DNA of 64,000 bases from Pithys albifrons albifrons (Eukaryota; Chordata; Aves; Passeriformes; Thamnophilidae): contig NC_092460.1 in NCBI RefSeq assembly GCF_047495875.1, forward strand, positions 3,591,520-3,655,519, in the 5' to 3' direction. The notes beneath the pieces were generated by a model. That model did no database searches. It saw only the letters and a program-made list of their open reading frames with translations, and was not told the origin of the DNA. Position numbers and translations under genes: made by a program. This document shows, piece by piece, positions 35,401 to 48,601 of the stretch. The number at the start of each line of letters is the position of its first letter. The first letter of the stretch is position 1.

Positions 35401-36856
35401 GAGAAGTACATGTTCTGTTTGAAGAGGCAATCGAAATGTAACCAAAAGTCTCCCAGAAATATACTTGGAGCTTGTTTCTCCTCTTTCTCTAATATATATT
35501 AATGACATATTTCAAATTCTTTCACCATTTCATAGCTGCTTCAAGGATTCAGATGTCCCAGAAAAGTCTTCTCCTTGTATGACTTAATATATATTAAGTA
35601 TTTTACTGGTATAAATCAATTAGGGCTTAACCCAAAGGCCAGAGAAATCTTCCAGGATGTACTTTGAAATTTATATAATTATTTAATATGCATATTTTAA
35701 TACAAGTGAAAGGCATCTGAGAGAAACTAATGGGAATTAATAGCTTAGATGTAATTTCAAATCCCTGGATTGAGGTCAGATTCTTAAAACTAAGGTGTAA
35801 TTTTATATCAAGCCCAAGGCTGGTGGCTGCAAAGTTCTGCAACCCTGTACCATGGAAGCATCAGTCTCAGCTCAGCAATTTTTCTTCTTTTTGTGAAAAA
35901 CTCTCACTTCTTTCTTTATTATTAAGATATTACCCATTTGAAAAAGTGGATTTCTGTCAAGTCCCAGGCTATGGAAAAAGGGAATGAGGGGAATGCACAT
36001 GCCAGTTATAGATGCAGAGAGGAGAGGTGATGGGAGGTGATGTTATCATTTAGGAGAACAAAGGAGGAGTGATGTCCCTGAAAAGGCTGATGGAAAATCA
36101 ATTCTATAACATGCCATTTGTCTCTTAATATCAGACAACTTAAGCCTGGAGTCCTTGCTGTGGACACAATGAAGTATTCAACATCTGGAATATGCCCTGG
36201 GCAGAAACCAAATCAGACTTTTATTCTTTCTTTTTTTTCTTTTTTTTTTTTTAATTTTACCCTCCAAAGAGAGCAGCTATAGGAATTATTAGGTACTTTT
36301 GAGCCCACGTATTCCATGCTTTAAACAAGCAAAGAAGCAGTAAAGGGAGGATTTCATAGCAGAAAAATCTGTTGATCTATCAACAGATATTCAAATAAAG
36401 CTGGGAGTAGACTTTCTCCTGATATGGGGGATTGTAAATCTCTGAGTATTAGTGAAGAAATTTTCTGGGTGGAAGAAATAAATCCTTCCAGCCCTCCATA
36501 AACCATGCAAAGGAGGCTTCTACCACTACACACTTGCTGTTAAATTTATAGTTTTAGCAGGGCTTAATATAATCTATGGATGATGGTGCCTATAACCACA
36601 AAATAAGTCAGTGCTCAGAGCAGGCAGGCTCTGCTGTGCCTTCCCCACATAGAAACAGGGAATGGAGAGGAGGATCCCAAACCACCCCTGCAGAGCCACA
36701 ACTGCTGCACAGAGTGAGCCCAGAACCCCCAAAGCAGAAAGTGCAGGTAAGTCCAGGTTGGAATCACTCTCCTGTTTCTCATGAGGTCCTGACAGACCAC
36801 CAGGAAGATCTGGCTCTTTCCTGATGGACTTTCCAGTGAGCACATTCCTAAAACCC
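29453..36856. other. Long AT-rich non-coding stretch
   Basis: No repeats with recognisable ends. Includes an 11-base tandem duplication at 30711-30732 (TAGTGCTGCAG twice), a 13-base C-run at 34566-34578, and T-rich sequence at 36228-36255. A GC-richer patch at 33330-33600 gives open frames on both strands (forward 33359-33874, 171 codons). No domain or one-sided coding signal was seen. Confidence 0.5.
34566..34578. repeat. Poly(C) tract, 13 bases
   Basis: Uninterrupted C homopolymer, unusual in this AT-rich surrounding. It is a likely length-variable site. Confidence 0.9.
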
Positions 36857-37042
36857 CGTCTTGGGTTGAGCTGGCAAAATGCCATGTGCTCAATACAGAT
36901 GTCAGAGCTTCCTTCCTCCTGCCGAGAAAAGGGAGGAAAGGGAAAAAAAACCCTCAAACCAGGTTTATGCTCAAACTAACTATATATATTTATACAGAAA
37001 AAAGTAATATTACAATATAACAAGAAATAACAAGAAATAACT

Positions 37043-37608
37043 TCCCTGTACTCTGCATTGGTGAGGCCACACCTTGAGTGTTGTGTTCAGTTTTGGGCCC
37101 CTCAGTTCAGAAAGGACATTGAGAGGCTGGAGCGAGTCCAGAGAAGAGCAACAAGGCTGGAGAAGGGACTGGAGCACAAGTGCTGTGGGGAGAGGCTGAG
37201 GGAGCTGGGGGTGTTCAGCCTGGAGAAGAGGAGGCTCAGAGGTGACCTCAGCACTGTCTGGAACTGCCTGAAGGGAAGTTGTGGCCAGGTGGGGGTTGGT
37301 CTCTTCTCCCAGGCACTCAGCAATAGGACAAGGGGGCACGATGGGCTCAAGCTCTGCCAGGGGAAATTGAAGTTGGAGAGCAGAAAAAAATTCTTTACAG
37401 AGAGAGTGCTCAGGGATTGGAATGGGCTGCCCAGAGAGGGGGTGGATTCCCCATCCCTAGAGATTTTTAAACACAGATTGGACGTGGCGCTGAGTGCCAT
37501 GATCTGGTAAAGGGACTGGAGTTGGACCAAGGGTTGGACTTGATGATCTTGGAGGTCTTTTCCAACCCAATCGATTCTATGATTCTATGATTCTATGATT
37601 CTATGAAT
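37043..37608 (+). mobile_element. CR1 LINE, young 5'-truncated copy inside an LTR
   Basis: Starts in the ORF2 region before [14 protein letters not shown] and continues in frame to the natural ORF2 end at 37510. A 3' UTR with the ACCAAGGGTTGG block and about four ATTCTATG units follow. The 150-codon frame from 37058 is intact, with the seven-A run preserved at 37384-37390. The element has no endonuclease or catalytic box. It interrupts the LTR at 36857-38992, so it is younger than that LTR. No clear target duplication is visible, as usual for CR1. Confidence 0.95.
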
Positions 37609-37874
37609 CCCACTCCCCACTGAAAAGAGATTCTATCACTGTAGATCTATAAGCACCCAGCAAGAAACAGGAAGTATAACAACAAAATGTTTCTACTTCC
37701 CTGAACGTAAACAAAATACAAGTAGTGGCAGCAGCCTCAGGGCCCACTCCAGCAAGACAAGAGCTGCATGTCCTGCCTGTACTTGAGCCATGATGGAGCT
37801 GAGTGAACACCTCCTACTCCCGTGAGACGGTCAAAAACTACACGATCCCAGCATGGGGTACAAAACTGGAATAC

Positions 37875-37880
37875 TTTATT
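37875..37880 (-). promoter_or_regulatory. LTR polyadenylation signal AATAAA
   Basis: Canonical hexamer on the - strand within the LTR, followed by TATTCCAGTTTTGTACCCCA. Its position behind the promoter-like boxes near 38.85 kb agrees with the proposed LTR orientation. Confidence 0.5.
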
Positions 37881-38992
37881 GAACACTTGACTACTTTTTA
37901 AGGTTTTGGGGAGACACATGCTAATAGGTAGGAAGGTTTATGGTAATTTCAGGAATTTATGGAGGGAAGACAGCAGGGGATTACAACATAATCTGATAAC
38001 ATTCATTCTAGACTCTTTTCTTAAGGTAGGAGACAGCTTATCTTCAAGTTGATCATTACCAAGCCTCCTCTGTTCTTGGTGATGGAATTTCTCTCAGCCT
38101 TTGTTGACCAAGTCTTGCTGTTTAAGATTTCTAGCTCTTTTTGCTGTAAGCTGGATCTCAGATTCCTACAATTCCAGCTTTTTTATTTTATTGTTGCAAA
38201 GCAAAACTTAAGAAACACTGTAGTTATTTATTAGCTGGATACAGAGAAACAGACATGGAACACAAGGAACAAAACAGCAAGGGACAAAATTTTGAATGAT
38301 ATTACTATAAGCATTTTTTTAAAGCAAAGATTCATATTTAGCATTTTTTGAAAAGTTTAGTTGAAGCTACATATTTCTGCAAATGAATGGGCTTTATTAG
38401 TTCAGGGGTTTGTGTGTTTTAACTTTTTTCTGGGGGTAAATGAAGTATTGGTTATGTATTATGTAGGGTGTGTTACAGTTTCACAAGTTCATACACTCAT
38501 ATTTTTCACACATACTTTCCTACATTCAGGGCCGGCCCACAAACACACTTTTGTACACACACACAGATTTTTGGACTGTTAGTTTGCTGTGTTTGAGTAT
38601 TTGCACTTTTGTTTCTTATTATTTTCAGTGTAGCTCCACTTTTCTTTGATCTCTGGATTGCCGTTTTGATGGGAAAACAACTTTAACAGAAATTTTATAA
38701 GACATAACTACATCTTTTTTCTCATGTTTCAAAAAAAAAACATAACTTTTTCATAAACATTCTTATAGATTTGAGATAACTCTTGATCCCCCTTTTTTTT
38801 CCTTTTGTTTTTTTTTTTTGTTTTTTTGGCAAATGGGGCAGACATCATTTGATATAGCTCAGATTTGCATCATCTGGTATGAACTATTTCTTTGGTTGCT
38901 TGGTCAGGTGATACCTGTCTGGCCTAATCTATGGAGATTCTCTGAGCCTGCTAATTTGAGGCCTGGCTAAACCTGAAGCTCAAACTACCACA

Positions 38993-41945
38993 CACCCCCT
39001 GTGGCTTTCAAAGCCAGGACACCCCAATTCCACCCCTCACCTCCACCCTCTCCTCTGTGTGCACTGCAGAACCTTTCTCTATTCCATCCTTCCCCTCATC
39101 TCTCTGGAAAGGCAATTCCCTCCCTAAGGACAAATCAAGGCTCTCCCAGCCCCAGCTCACACCAGCTGCTTGCAAAAATAGTCGAAGTCTTGACAAGTGC
39201 CCACCAAAAGGGATGAAAGGTGATGCTGCTTCTTTGTGACAGAGGTTAACGCTCAGTGGATCCCACATAGGCACATTTTCCAGAAGTTTAATGTATGCAG
39301 CAGCTCTGTGTGACCCTTTCAAAGGCTTCTGCATGGAGCTGGATGGAATGCATGGGGTTTTTTTCCTTGTGGTAAGCAAATTCTACGGATTTCCCAGTAG
39401 AGCAGCAAATTCTTAGCACATCTTGCTGAGTCCCTGGAAAAAAAGTGGGGAGTTTGAGCTGCTCCTGCTCCAGCTGGAATTTTAAGTTCTTCATCCAGCA
39501 GTTACACCAGCAGATAGGGCCTTACCTGCAAGTGTCTCAGGTTCTTTCTGGGGGGAAGGGAAAAGTAATTATGCCTTAATGGATGAAAGGAATATTTTTT
39601 TCATAGGTATTATAAGTTCACAGAGGCTCTCTGACAAGAGCAGGGAGAGAGTGCAGGGGAAAGGGCTGCCACAATTCCAGGGGGAGTCCATCAGGGTCTG
39701 TTTTTATTAAGTTTAACACCAACTATATTTCTTATGGAGTTATTTTCCTCTCCAAGGATAATTTGTCAGAAGCAGACAGGCTATTCATTTCTCCCCGCTT
39801 GTAAATGCCTGGTGTGTGCTCCATCACCAGCACACTCTTTTGAAGTACAAGGGGGCTCATGAAATCATAAAACCAGCCAAAAGTCTCATTAATTACTAAA
39901 GGATATTCAACTGGTTTTTTTCCTATACTAATCTTTAGCAATAAAGTTATTGGCTCTCTCTTTATTTGCATTTTACCACTCAGTCTTCCCCTCTGAACAG
40001 CTCAACACCTTAATTCTGGATTATGGAACCAGAATATTGGGCACTGGATGTTCTTTACAGGAACATCCTTCAGCTTCTGGATCCTCAGTGATGCTCTGAA
40101 AAAGCTCAGCACTTGGTTTCATTTTCTGTATCTGGATGAGTTTTACTTCCCAAGGGGTTTAAGCAACAGATTCTGGGGATGCCAAATGTTGCCTGCCCTC
40201 CAAGCAGGAATTAATTTGCTCTTTAATTAAACAGATAAATACAAGCACATCCACTGCTGTGGCATTTTACCTCTCAGAGGCTGTCAGATTTCTGTCAGCA
40301 TCTTGTGTTTAGAAATAAAGAACTTTCTCTGCTGATGAGACCACTGAGCTCCTCCTTTAACAGACTTTCCACCAGCTCAGGTTAGTCCAGACTGGGGCTG
40401 AACAAATCAGTAGGTCCTCACTCAGATGTAAAGCATGAGGTGAAATGCTGAATTTGGATGAATAGGGAACAACATTAGTGAGTGGTAGATCCTTTTTTTT
40501 TTATTTTTTTTGAAGTCTTTATCATCCAACATGATTTGGTTTTACAGGTTAGTTGGTGTTTACAGAAGGCAAAGCTTAAGAAAATTCCTTTTCCTCAGAA
40601 TTTCCCAAAAACATACAAATAAGCTTCTGTAATTGAGCTGGAAATGTGGCTTTCCCAAGGTTTTATTCAGTCCTGCAAAAATGTGTCCTTTTCTACTTTT
40701 ACATAATGAATTGTTTTCATCAGGAATGAAATCCTCGTCTCAACCAAAAAGAAAAATCTGCTTCACTTTCTTTGAGACTGTTCTTGACCCCAGTCCACAA
40801 ATGGGTGGTAAAATGTCTGTGTGTCTGAACATCTTCAGCCTAAACCAAGAGCACACAAGATCTAGATGTGCAGATATTCCTCTCATGACTAAAATTCCTC
40901 ATGAGAACCAGATTTTTTAAGACCAAGGTGACATAAGTTTAAATGTATGGGGTCAAATAACTCAAATTTTTATCCAAGATACCCCTTTAGTTTTCCACTG
41001 TCTCAATTCAAACAACTGCAGATATTGCAGTCTCAGCATTTACCCACTGGAAATAGGGAACAAACTTGCCAGAGAATGTTTTGACAGTAAAACATAATTT
41101 AAAATGCTCTTTACACAATATCCTTCAGAAATACTGCTGAGCACAGGAGTGTAAGACAGTTTGGGAGTCAGGAGGTTAATCTGGTTTGTAGACATAGTCA
41201 TGTGCTGGGATGGCAGGAATAAAGCTGATTAGAGAACCTTAATTGGCTACTATCTTAATTAGGAGAGAGATTTGCCATTGATTTGAGTGTCCTTTGAATG
41301 CCACCCTTTACTTCTGATACAACTCTGCCTATAAACGACACAAACCTAAAATGTCAGAACGTGAGTTTGATTTGAGGGCTCCAATCCCTTTGTTTGCTTA
41401 TAAAGCTCAAGGTAAACTGTAGCACTGAGGAAATAAATAATAAATTATGACAATTAATAATTCATTCCATTTCTTGATCTCACTATTTCACATCCAGTGA
41501 CCTACCTGGCCTCCTCAAAGACTACAAAGATTAGCCACCAGCAAATGTCTTTTAATGGTTGCTTTTACCTCTTGTTTACCAGGATTGTTGACCCCATTCA
41601 CTTCCTATAATGTAATTTTAATGGTGACTTTGTAATCAAGGAGTTGTGTGTCTGAGGGATCTGTAGCTAAGCCTCAGAGCAGCTCTGAAGCCTACAGAGC
41701 TTCCCTCTTCCCTCACATGGGGGGTCCATGAGGATTTAATAGCAGCTAAAACTGTTAACATGTTAATCATCCAGTCTGTTGATTACTGTGGGATTCACAG
41801 AGATCCAAACACACAAAGGTACCCACATGTGCCCCAAAAGTGGTTTAGAGGAGGAGATTGTTCTGCTCTGTGGTGGCGCAAGGAAGGTAATGCAGCAAAA
41901 ATCTGGGATTTATAACCACCAGGGCTGGATCTGCTCCTGGAGTCA
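38993..41945. other. Non-coding sequence
   Basis: AT-rich with a GC-richer start (39000-39240) containing open frames on both strands. No domain or repeat end was recognised. Confidence 0.5.
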
Positions 41946-42178
41946 CACAGAACCATGGAAGACTTTATGTTGGAAAAGCCCTCTAAGACCATTAAGCCCA
42001 ACTGTTCTCACCACCACTAAACCATGTCCCCAAGTGCCACATCCACAGGGCTTTTAGATCCCCCCCCAGGGATGGGGACTCCACCACTGCCCTGGGCAGC
42101 TGTGCCAGGGCTGGACAGCCCTTTCAGGGAAGAAATTTTTCCTCATATCCAAACTAAACCTCCTCTGGCACAAGGGAT
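41946..42178 (-). mobile_element. CR1 LINE, old 3' fragment, distinct subfamily
   Basis: On the - strand the element has the CR1 terminal block (rc of ACCATGGAAGACTTTATGTTGG) and a 3' UTR with CTGGCACAGCTGCCCAGGGC-type wording, plus an eight-base G run (rc of the C-run near 42061-42068). The UTR differs from the other copies here, pointing to another old subfamily. Confidence 0.8.
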
Positions 42179-44160
42179 TGAGTTTGTGGTGCTCTTTTTT
42201 GAGGTTGGCTGGGGCAGACAATGCCTGATATTATCTCTTAAAAAAGTAGGGCTTTGAGTACCAACCTACACATCAGGGCCTGTGCCATTCATAAATTTGT
42301 AAGAATAGGAACAGTCTCAATTATTTCTATTATATCAATAGTTACTGTGATATATTCCTAGGACAGGCAATGTTATCTACATGAGAATTTCAGGAAGTCG
42401 ATAAGTAGTGAAGATTTGAAGAGCAAAACCTTCTGCCCGTGTTCTTATAAGTTTACAAAATTATCTTCACAGCCAGCACAGAGCAGCAATAAGCTATTCT
42501 GAAATTAAGTGATAGTCACTAAGAGAGAAACGCAGAATAAACACTACCCAGAAAGAAATTGATTCAGTATTTGAAAGGAAATTACAGTTATGAATTTATT
42601 TTTGCTGATAAAAACTACCAGGCTTGACAACTTGTTGCAGTTCTGATAAAAAATACAGTTCAGGGAAATTTTATGAGAAAATAAATACTGTACATGTTAT
42701 CACACTGAAGGAAACTTTCTTTTGAAAGGATGTGGGTATTCACATATGTGTGTCCACAAACATTGCTCATGAGACCCATATCACCCATGCGTGTCTAATT
42801 CTGATTATTTACACATGTGTGTCCTGAATTTCTGCAGGGTTGGCAACAATCCCCCTGAAATGGGAAAGCCCATGGATTTCAGCATCTTTCAGCACTGCTT
42901 ATTGGATATTTCTGGTCAGAGAAAATGAGAAATCAGGATGAGGAGGCACCAGGGAGAAAATTACCCAAAGCCATGAGGAAGCATCAAGAAAAGACATTTA
43001 AAAAGCTGGCAAAAATTAACAGAAGTGGTTTCCAAATCCAACTGGCTTTACAGGCCCTCCAGAGCAAGGCTCAAACTGATGCACAGAGGTGTTTCCATGA
43101 CACCATCTGACTCCAACCTTCAGCAGTGCCCATTCCAACAACTGCCTGGGAAATGGCATTTTTGGCCCTTAGCAGGGTAAAATTGCCTTGTTCCCTTGGC
43201 AGTTCAGCTTCCAGCAACTTCTAGAGCTTTCTAGCTCAGCCTGCTCAGACCTGAGGGGGAAACAAAAAGCAGTTTTCCCTGTCAGGAGGAAAGCTCCAAG
43301 AGGTCCTGTAATTCCCAAGGACCACAGTGTGCTTTTGGAGACCTGCTCTGGTCCTTCAGCAACGCGATCTAGCACAGTGTGACAAGCAGTTGGGAACGCT
43401 GTGTGAGCCATCTCTGCAATTTAATTACCAGCAGATTAGTTATTTAATCAAGATAGCAGCTTGAAACAGAAAAAAAAAAAAAAAGAAATCTGTTTTTTCC
43501 TCTTCTCCCCCCACACCTCCAGAACTGATGAATGTGTAAGGTAGGGAGGTGATAATGGCTGTTAGTTCCTGCTGTGCAGAAGCTTCATTAAGCTTCTGCT
43601 GAACTCGGTGGGTAAATCCCTCCGTGCCATCCATCAGCGGATGGCTAAATCTGGTCTAGATATGGATCTGATACTATCTGGTATTCTGATAGCTGAGCTC
43701 ATCAAAATCCCATGTATTCATTCCCACCATACCCCAGCAAAGGAGAGAATTGTTTTTCTACCTTTTCCAGAGACTAGTTGGCTTCTGAATCCACACTAGT
43801 TATCTGAGCTACACTGGAGATGCAAATGAAAGCTGTTTTCTAAGTCGTATGTGAAGTTTGGGATGGGGCAGGGGCAAACCCAAAATCATTCTGGTCCCAA
43901 CCTGTGCCCTAAGCATGACCTGTTCTTCCCCCTGGCTCACAAGGACAGAGTTTTAGCAGGAACACAAAACAATTCTTTTCTTTTTCAGTCTCAGGGTGAT
44001 AAATCACTGAAGCATCTGGGAATGAACCACTTACCCAAACACCGTATTAGTGATAACTTTATGGCTAAAGCAGCTGAGTAGGGGCTCAGCTGCAGAACGA
44101 ACCCCCTGCCCTCTGCTCCTTCCCCATTCCCAAAGGAAATGCTTCTTCCATTCCTGCTAA
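42179..44160. other. Non-coding sequence
   Basis: AT-rich. A run of about 17 A interrupts 43470-43486. Opposite-strand frames at 43440-43634 and 43608-43799 look faintly coding but share the same bases and have no proper splice borders. Confidence 0.45.
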
Positions 44161-44400
44161 TGGTTCCTGACGTGCCGCTGGCCAAGCCACCTGGGTGGAC
44201 TCCGATCCAGCCTGTCCCAGCGGGACTCCGATCCAGCCTGTCCCAGCAGGACCCCGATCCAGCCTGTCCCAGCAGGAGGGCAGCAGATGGAGCAGGAACA
44301 CCTCGCTGGGTTATCCCTACAAAACGCTGCCCTGCCGAGAAAGGTGCGGGACCAAACGCGGCTCTCACAGGTGTCAATGAACCAACGAGCAGCTCGATCT
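44161..44400. promoter_or_regulatory. CpG-enriched patch
   Basis: By hand count, 240 bases contain 82 C, 69 G and 14 CpG. GC is about 63 percent and the observed/expected CpG ratio about 0.6, while the flanks are CpG-poor. A 26-bp minisatellite lies inside. No TATA box or first exon is evident. It may be a small CpG island, or GC-biased sequence kept by the minisatellite. Confidence 0.4.
44197..44274. repeat. 26-bp minisatellite, 3 copies
   Basis: Three consecutive 26-base units begin GGACTCCGATCCAGCCTGTC at 44197, 44223 and 44249. The third unit has CCCC in place of CTCC, and the spacer base after CCCAGC varies. It explains the repeated GTGWIG-like residues in the reverse-strand frames here. 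Confidence 0.95.
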
Positions 44401-47400
44401 GCCTGCTCTTGCTGCAGCACAGAGGAAGTTCAGGGAATACTTGTTTTCTGCTTGACTCTGTTACCTAAAGTGCTTTATCAGGTGAACTAAAGCACAAAGG
44501 AGGGGGGAAAAATCGAACTAGGAAAACTGTGGGGTTTTTTTTTCCTTCATTCTTTCTCACCAAAGTGAAGAATTCAGCTCCATGACATGCTTTGGAGGGG
44601 TGATGGTCACAGGCCTGCTCCAGGAAGAATAACACTCTTCTCTCCTGTGTCTCTACTGAAGCAATAACTCAGTAGCTGCTTGTGTAGTAAAGAAAAGAAA
44701 CAATTTTTCAATTTGTCATCTCCTCTGGAGAAAATTAAAGCCAATCTCATCCCTGAAAAGATTGTTCCAATCACCATCATCTGTGTGTCTCCAGCACTCC
44801 CTGCTCTGGTCCTGCTCTTGATGATCAGGTCAATGTTGACCACAACAGCAATAAAAGGCAGGTGTTTCTCTTTTGTACTTAAGAGAGATTAAGAGGGAGA
44901 GGCTACCAGATTCCCAGACATTTCCATCTGGCTGCTACTTTATATCTGGGTAAAAGAACAGTTTTGGAGGATGTTTTGTTGGTTTTGATTTTTTAAATTT
45001 CATTTATTTAACAGCATTTCAGTGAGATGCTGCTCTAACCCCACCTTCTTCAATGGCAGCATCCACAACTTTGCTTTTTTATTGACAGTACTCGTGGCCC
45101 ACCTTCTTCATCCTGCTCTCAGCTCCCCATCCTCACCCTCCTGGAGTGATGTCTTGGTTCAACACACTGTGTGAGTGGAGGCTGCAGGCAGCAGGACTGC
45201 CCAAATGCCCAAGGATTAAGGAGACTGGAGAAATGATAAGGTGAAAATGAGATTAAAAGCTGAACCAAAGGCTGAAGATGTCTGATTTCAGGTGAGTGAT
45301 GGCACTGCTGAGTCCTGGGGCAGATAAACGGGGTCCTGGGTGTGTGAGTCATTGAGGCAGGATGAGAGACTGAGTTAAAGACCCTGATTTACTTGTTCTG
45401 CCTTTGAAGGAGTGGTTAGAGCTGCACCTGCATAAAGTCTGGCAAAATGCCGAGGCACTGTGAAGGTGAGCCTGGCTGGGGCTGGGATTGTCTGTGCTTC
45501 TGGCCCTGCTTCAATATCTGACTGCACTCTGAGCTCTATTGATCCCAGGGACAATTTGCAACCAGATTAAATCTCTGCTAATGTAATTGGTGTAAATGCA
45601 GCTTGGCCTGGTACCTGCTGGTGGGAATGTGCTGGGGAGGGCTCTGTGGGGGCACCAGGACAGAGTAACATCTGTGCAGCTGTGAGCTGCCTCCAGGCCG
45701 GGAGGTGGGAGCTCACAACGTGTCTGACTTCTTCACTCTCCCACTGGAAGCTGGAGGATGTTCTATAGCCTTCGTTTAATTTTTTTTAATATGCTGTTCT
45801 GCCTTTTCTTCTCATTTTCTGTACCCTTCATGCCCCCCTTGACCACAGTAAGAGGTACTGAGCAATGATAGTGCACAGAGGGCTTCCAGAAGCACAGGTG
45901 GATGACTTCTGCTGAGCTGAGGAGAATTTTAATTAGCATTTCTTGATATTTCTGGTACTGTCTATTTCAATCTCTCTGTTGGATCACACTGAACTCGCTC
46001 TATGGCAACAATGAACTCTGATCTTAGGAGTGTAAGATGTAAAGAGAGGCAAAGCAAAGCAAAAATCTGTTGTTTAGTATTAGGTTTTTTCCCAGCTCTC
46101 TAGTAAGGGAAAGATGAGCCTTTCTTTGTTGTGCCATGGGGAGGGAAGAAGGAGTGGTCATGGAAAGAAGAAGGAGCTGTGCAGTTTCTGTCCCTTGTGT
46201 CACCTGGAAGGTGTCACTGGGCAGGAGAGCTAATCATGCCCTAAAAAACAGCTTGAGTGCATTCTCTGATCTTTAAATAAATTAATATTTAATATCTCCT
46301 TCTGTGGTCCTCAGTAAATTCTGTTGTCTTACCAGTTTTTATGTATCCTGTAGGCTTAAGAAAAATGTTCCAACATTGGCACTAAAGCCACTGCAGGTGG
46401 CCCAGCAGCAGGAAGGTCTTTTAGTCTCAGGAATGAGCTGCAGTACTTGGAGGGCAGGACGGAGGCACCTTCCCATGCAGAGCCCACCGTTCCCCTTCTC
46501 TCTTTTCTCTCTGTCTCCACCTCCTGTTTAATCCTGACCTCCCTTTGGCTGGAGCAGCAATTCCCAAAGGCAGCAGTGGGTGCTGGGTGTGCATTCACAG
46601 GAGGAGCTACAAAGCCCTTGCTCAGGGGTGTGAGTGGTGGCTGTATCTGTTTCTAACTACAAATTCCACAGTTCTCCTTTCTAATCCTCTGGGGTTTTAA
46701 CCTGCTTTCTTCTAAAATTTGACTTCCAGTTATATCTTGTTATTACCATGATTATGGCTGTTTCCTCCTTTTCTTTACTCTCTTTCTGTCCCCTGCCCAA
46801 GTCTTTCAGCATCGTTTGCAATGAAGAAATAAACCTTTGCTCACATCAATCTCCTGTAAAAATAGCACATTTCCAGAGCAGGGATGTCCAGCCCAGCCCA
46901 GTGCTCCTGTGAACTACCAGAGGTTAAACATCAGCATCTGATTTAATTGACAAGATTAATCCTCTGCTTCAATCTAGCTTTGTGCTTTATTTAAAAAAAA
47001 ATCATCCAGGTTTCCATACAATGCACAAATCCTTCACTTTCCAAAACTACATTTTATCAATGTATGTTTTTTTAGTAAATACAGTATTTTGTATGAACCC
47101 CTAGTACCTCCATCAGGGAATTTTTCCACGATAATCTATAGCACAGGTGTCTTGCTTGAATAACAATGTAAGTACAGTGATGGATAAAATCAAACCATTA
47201 TCAACCATTCAGGAAGTTATTTGGAAAACCTTGTTGTGGGAATGGGACAATCGGGATATTACACATGTCATAACATGAGACCCTTCAGGATGGGGCTCTA
47301 AGTGCTGGCACAGAATTCAGGGCTCATTGACTTGGTGTTACTAAAGCTGTCCTGGATCTAATTCAGTGCAGGTCTGGTACTTATTTCAAAGGAATTTTTT

Positions 47401-48565
47401 TAGGAATTCTTTTAAGGAAGAAGATTTTTAGGAACTCCACTCTTTATCCAGACCAAGAGTCAAAGCCATTTATGGATCACATTACCTGGCCATACTATGG
47501 AGATGCACATTTTCCACATGAAAAATGTTTCACAGGAGATTTTTTTCTTAAGGAATATGGACAAGATATGTGGATGTTCTCCACATGATGGGCACCAGGA
47601 TGGCAACTGCCCCACCCAGAGCTTATTCTTGTCCATTACCTTACATGGTACATTAAATATTTGCTGCAGCATATTTGGCATATTTTTCAAATTTCCTCAT
47701 ATATCTTAAAATTCACCATTTCCATTGGCTGCATGTTCCCTGTAAACACATTAATCATCCTGCATCTTTCCCAGCTCCAGTTGCAGGATATCCACCATTG
47801 TGCAGAATTAATGCTTCTTCAGATACAGAAGTGAAAACATGTAAGAACACTTAACTTTGATTAATTAAACTGTATTAATTTAACAGATGGTGTGCTGTGA
47901 CACCCACCAGGCTGAGGTTTAGATTTGTGGTACTTTAAAGAGGGATCACTGCCTCTGTTTTGATATAAATTTTGAATCTCCACAGCCAACAGATGTTCAA
48001 CTCAGGTTTTTTTCCCCCGTTTTGTTTTGTGTTCAACTCATGGTTGGCAAGTCCTGCAGCTTGCAGGGGTTTGACACCAGTGCCTTATAAACTTGAATCC
48101 TTGCTAAGGAACTGCTTCTGCTGTGTGCAAACAAATCTTCATCTTTAAGTATAACTACAGAAGAATTTAGTGGTGAATCTCATTTCTACTATTGAAGCAT
48201 TAATTAGTGTAGTGAACCTCTGTGATACTTCGGTTATTTTGAGGAACCTTCAGAGAGTTCAAATATTTCATGTAACCAAATTAATTTAGAGAGAAGACTT
48301 GATCTTTGGAGTTTCTCTAGAGAAACTTGAGACTGTCACAGCAAATGTGTTCTCCTTGCCCTGACCCACAGCTGTGCTTCTGTGCTGAAATATTGTGGGG
48401 TAAATCAACTCTTACACTTCAATATGTACTTTTGATTTCCTGATCCAGAAAGAGCTGGTGTTGAACTTCCCAGAGTGCACTGATGCACTAATACCCCTTA
48501 TTTCTGGTGACCTGTGAAACACTATCAAAAACTATCAGATTTTATTTATTTAAGTCTCTCTCTCT
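44401..48565. other. Non-coding sequence
   Basis: Alternating AT-rich and moderately GC-rich sequence with no repeat ends. Short frames occur on both strands without recognisable domains. Confidence 0.5.
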
Positions 48566-48601
48566 AAAGGTCCCTTCCAACCCAAAGCATTCTGTGATCT
48601 G
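48566..48601 (+). mobile_element. CR1 LINE, minimal 3' tail
   Basis: Only the last 36 bases of a CR1 remain: AAAGGTCCCTTCCAACCCAA followed by one ATTCTGTG unit. It is an extreme 5' truncation or the remainder of a deleted element. Confidence 0.7.

Larger units (their letters stand above)
36857..38992 (-). mobile_element. Old endogenous-retrovirus LTR, split by a CR1
   Basis: On the - strand the right end begins TGTGGTAGTTTGAGC (38992 leftwards). About 110 bases in is a CATACC-AGATGATG box followed by a TATA-like CTATATCAAA. AATAAA lies at 37880-37875. The left end on the - strand, CTCAACCCAAGACG, mirrors the CTCAAACCAAGACA end of the 54.3 kb LTR, and both are preceded by the same order of T-rich, TTTCCTCCC and GTATAAAT-like blocks. 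Flanks AACCC (36852-36856) and CACCC (38993-38997) match at four of five bases, fitting an old 5-bp target duplication as in ERVL-type insertions. Removing the inserted CR1 leaves about 1.57 kb. Two nested LTRs are an alternative, with a border near 37823. No coding region is retained. Confidence 0.6.

Noticed and set aside
43440..43799. Opposing frames that both look coding
   Set aside because: Both cannot be selected on the same bases, and neither has good splice borders; the reverse one runs into a poly(T)-encoded Phe run.
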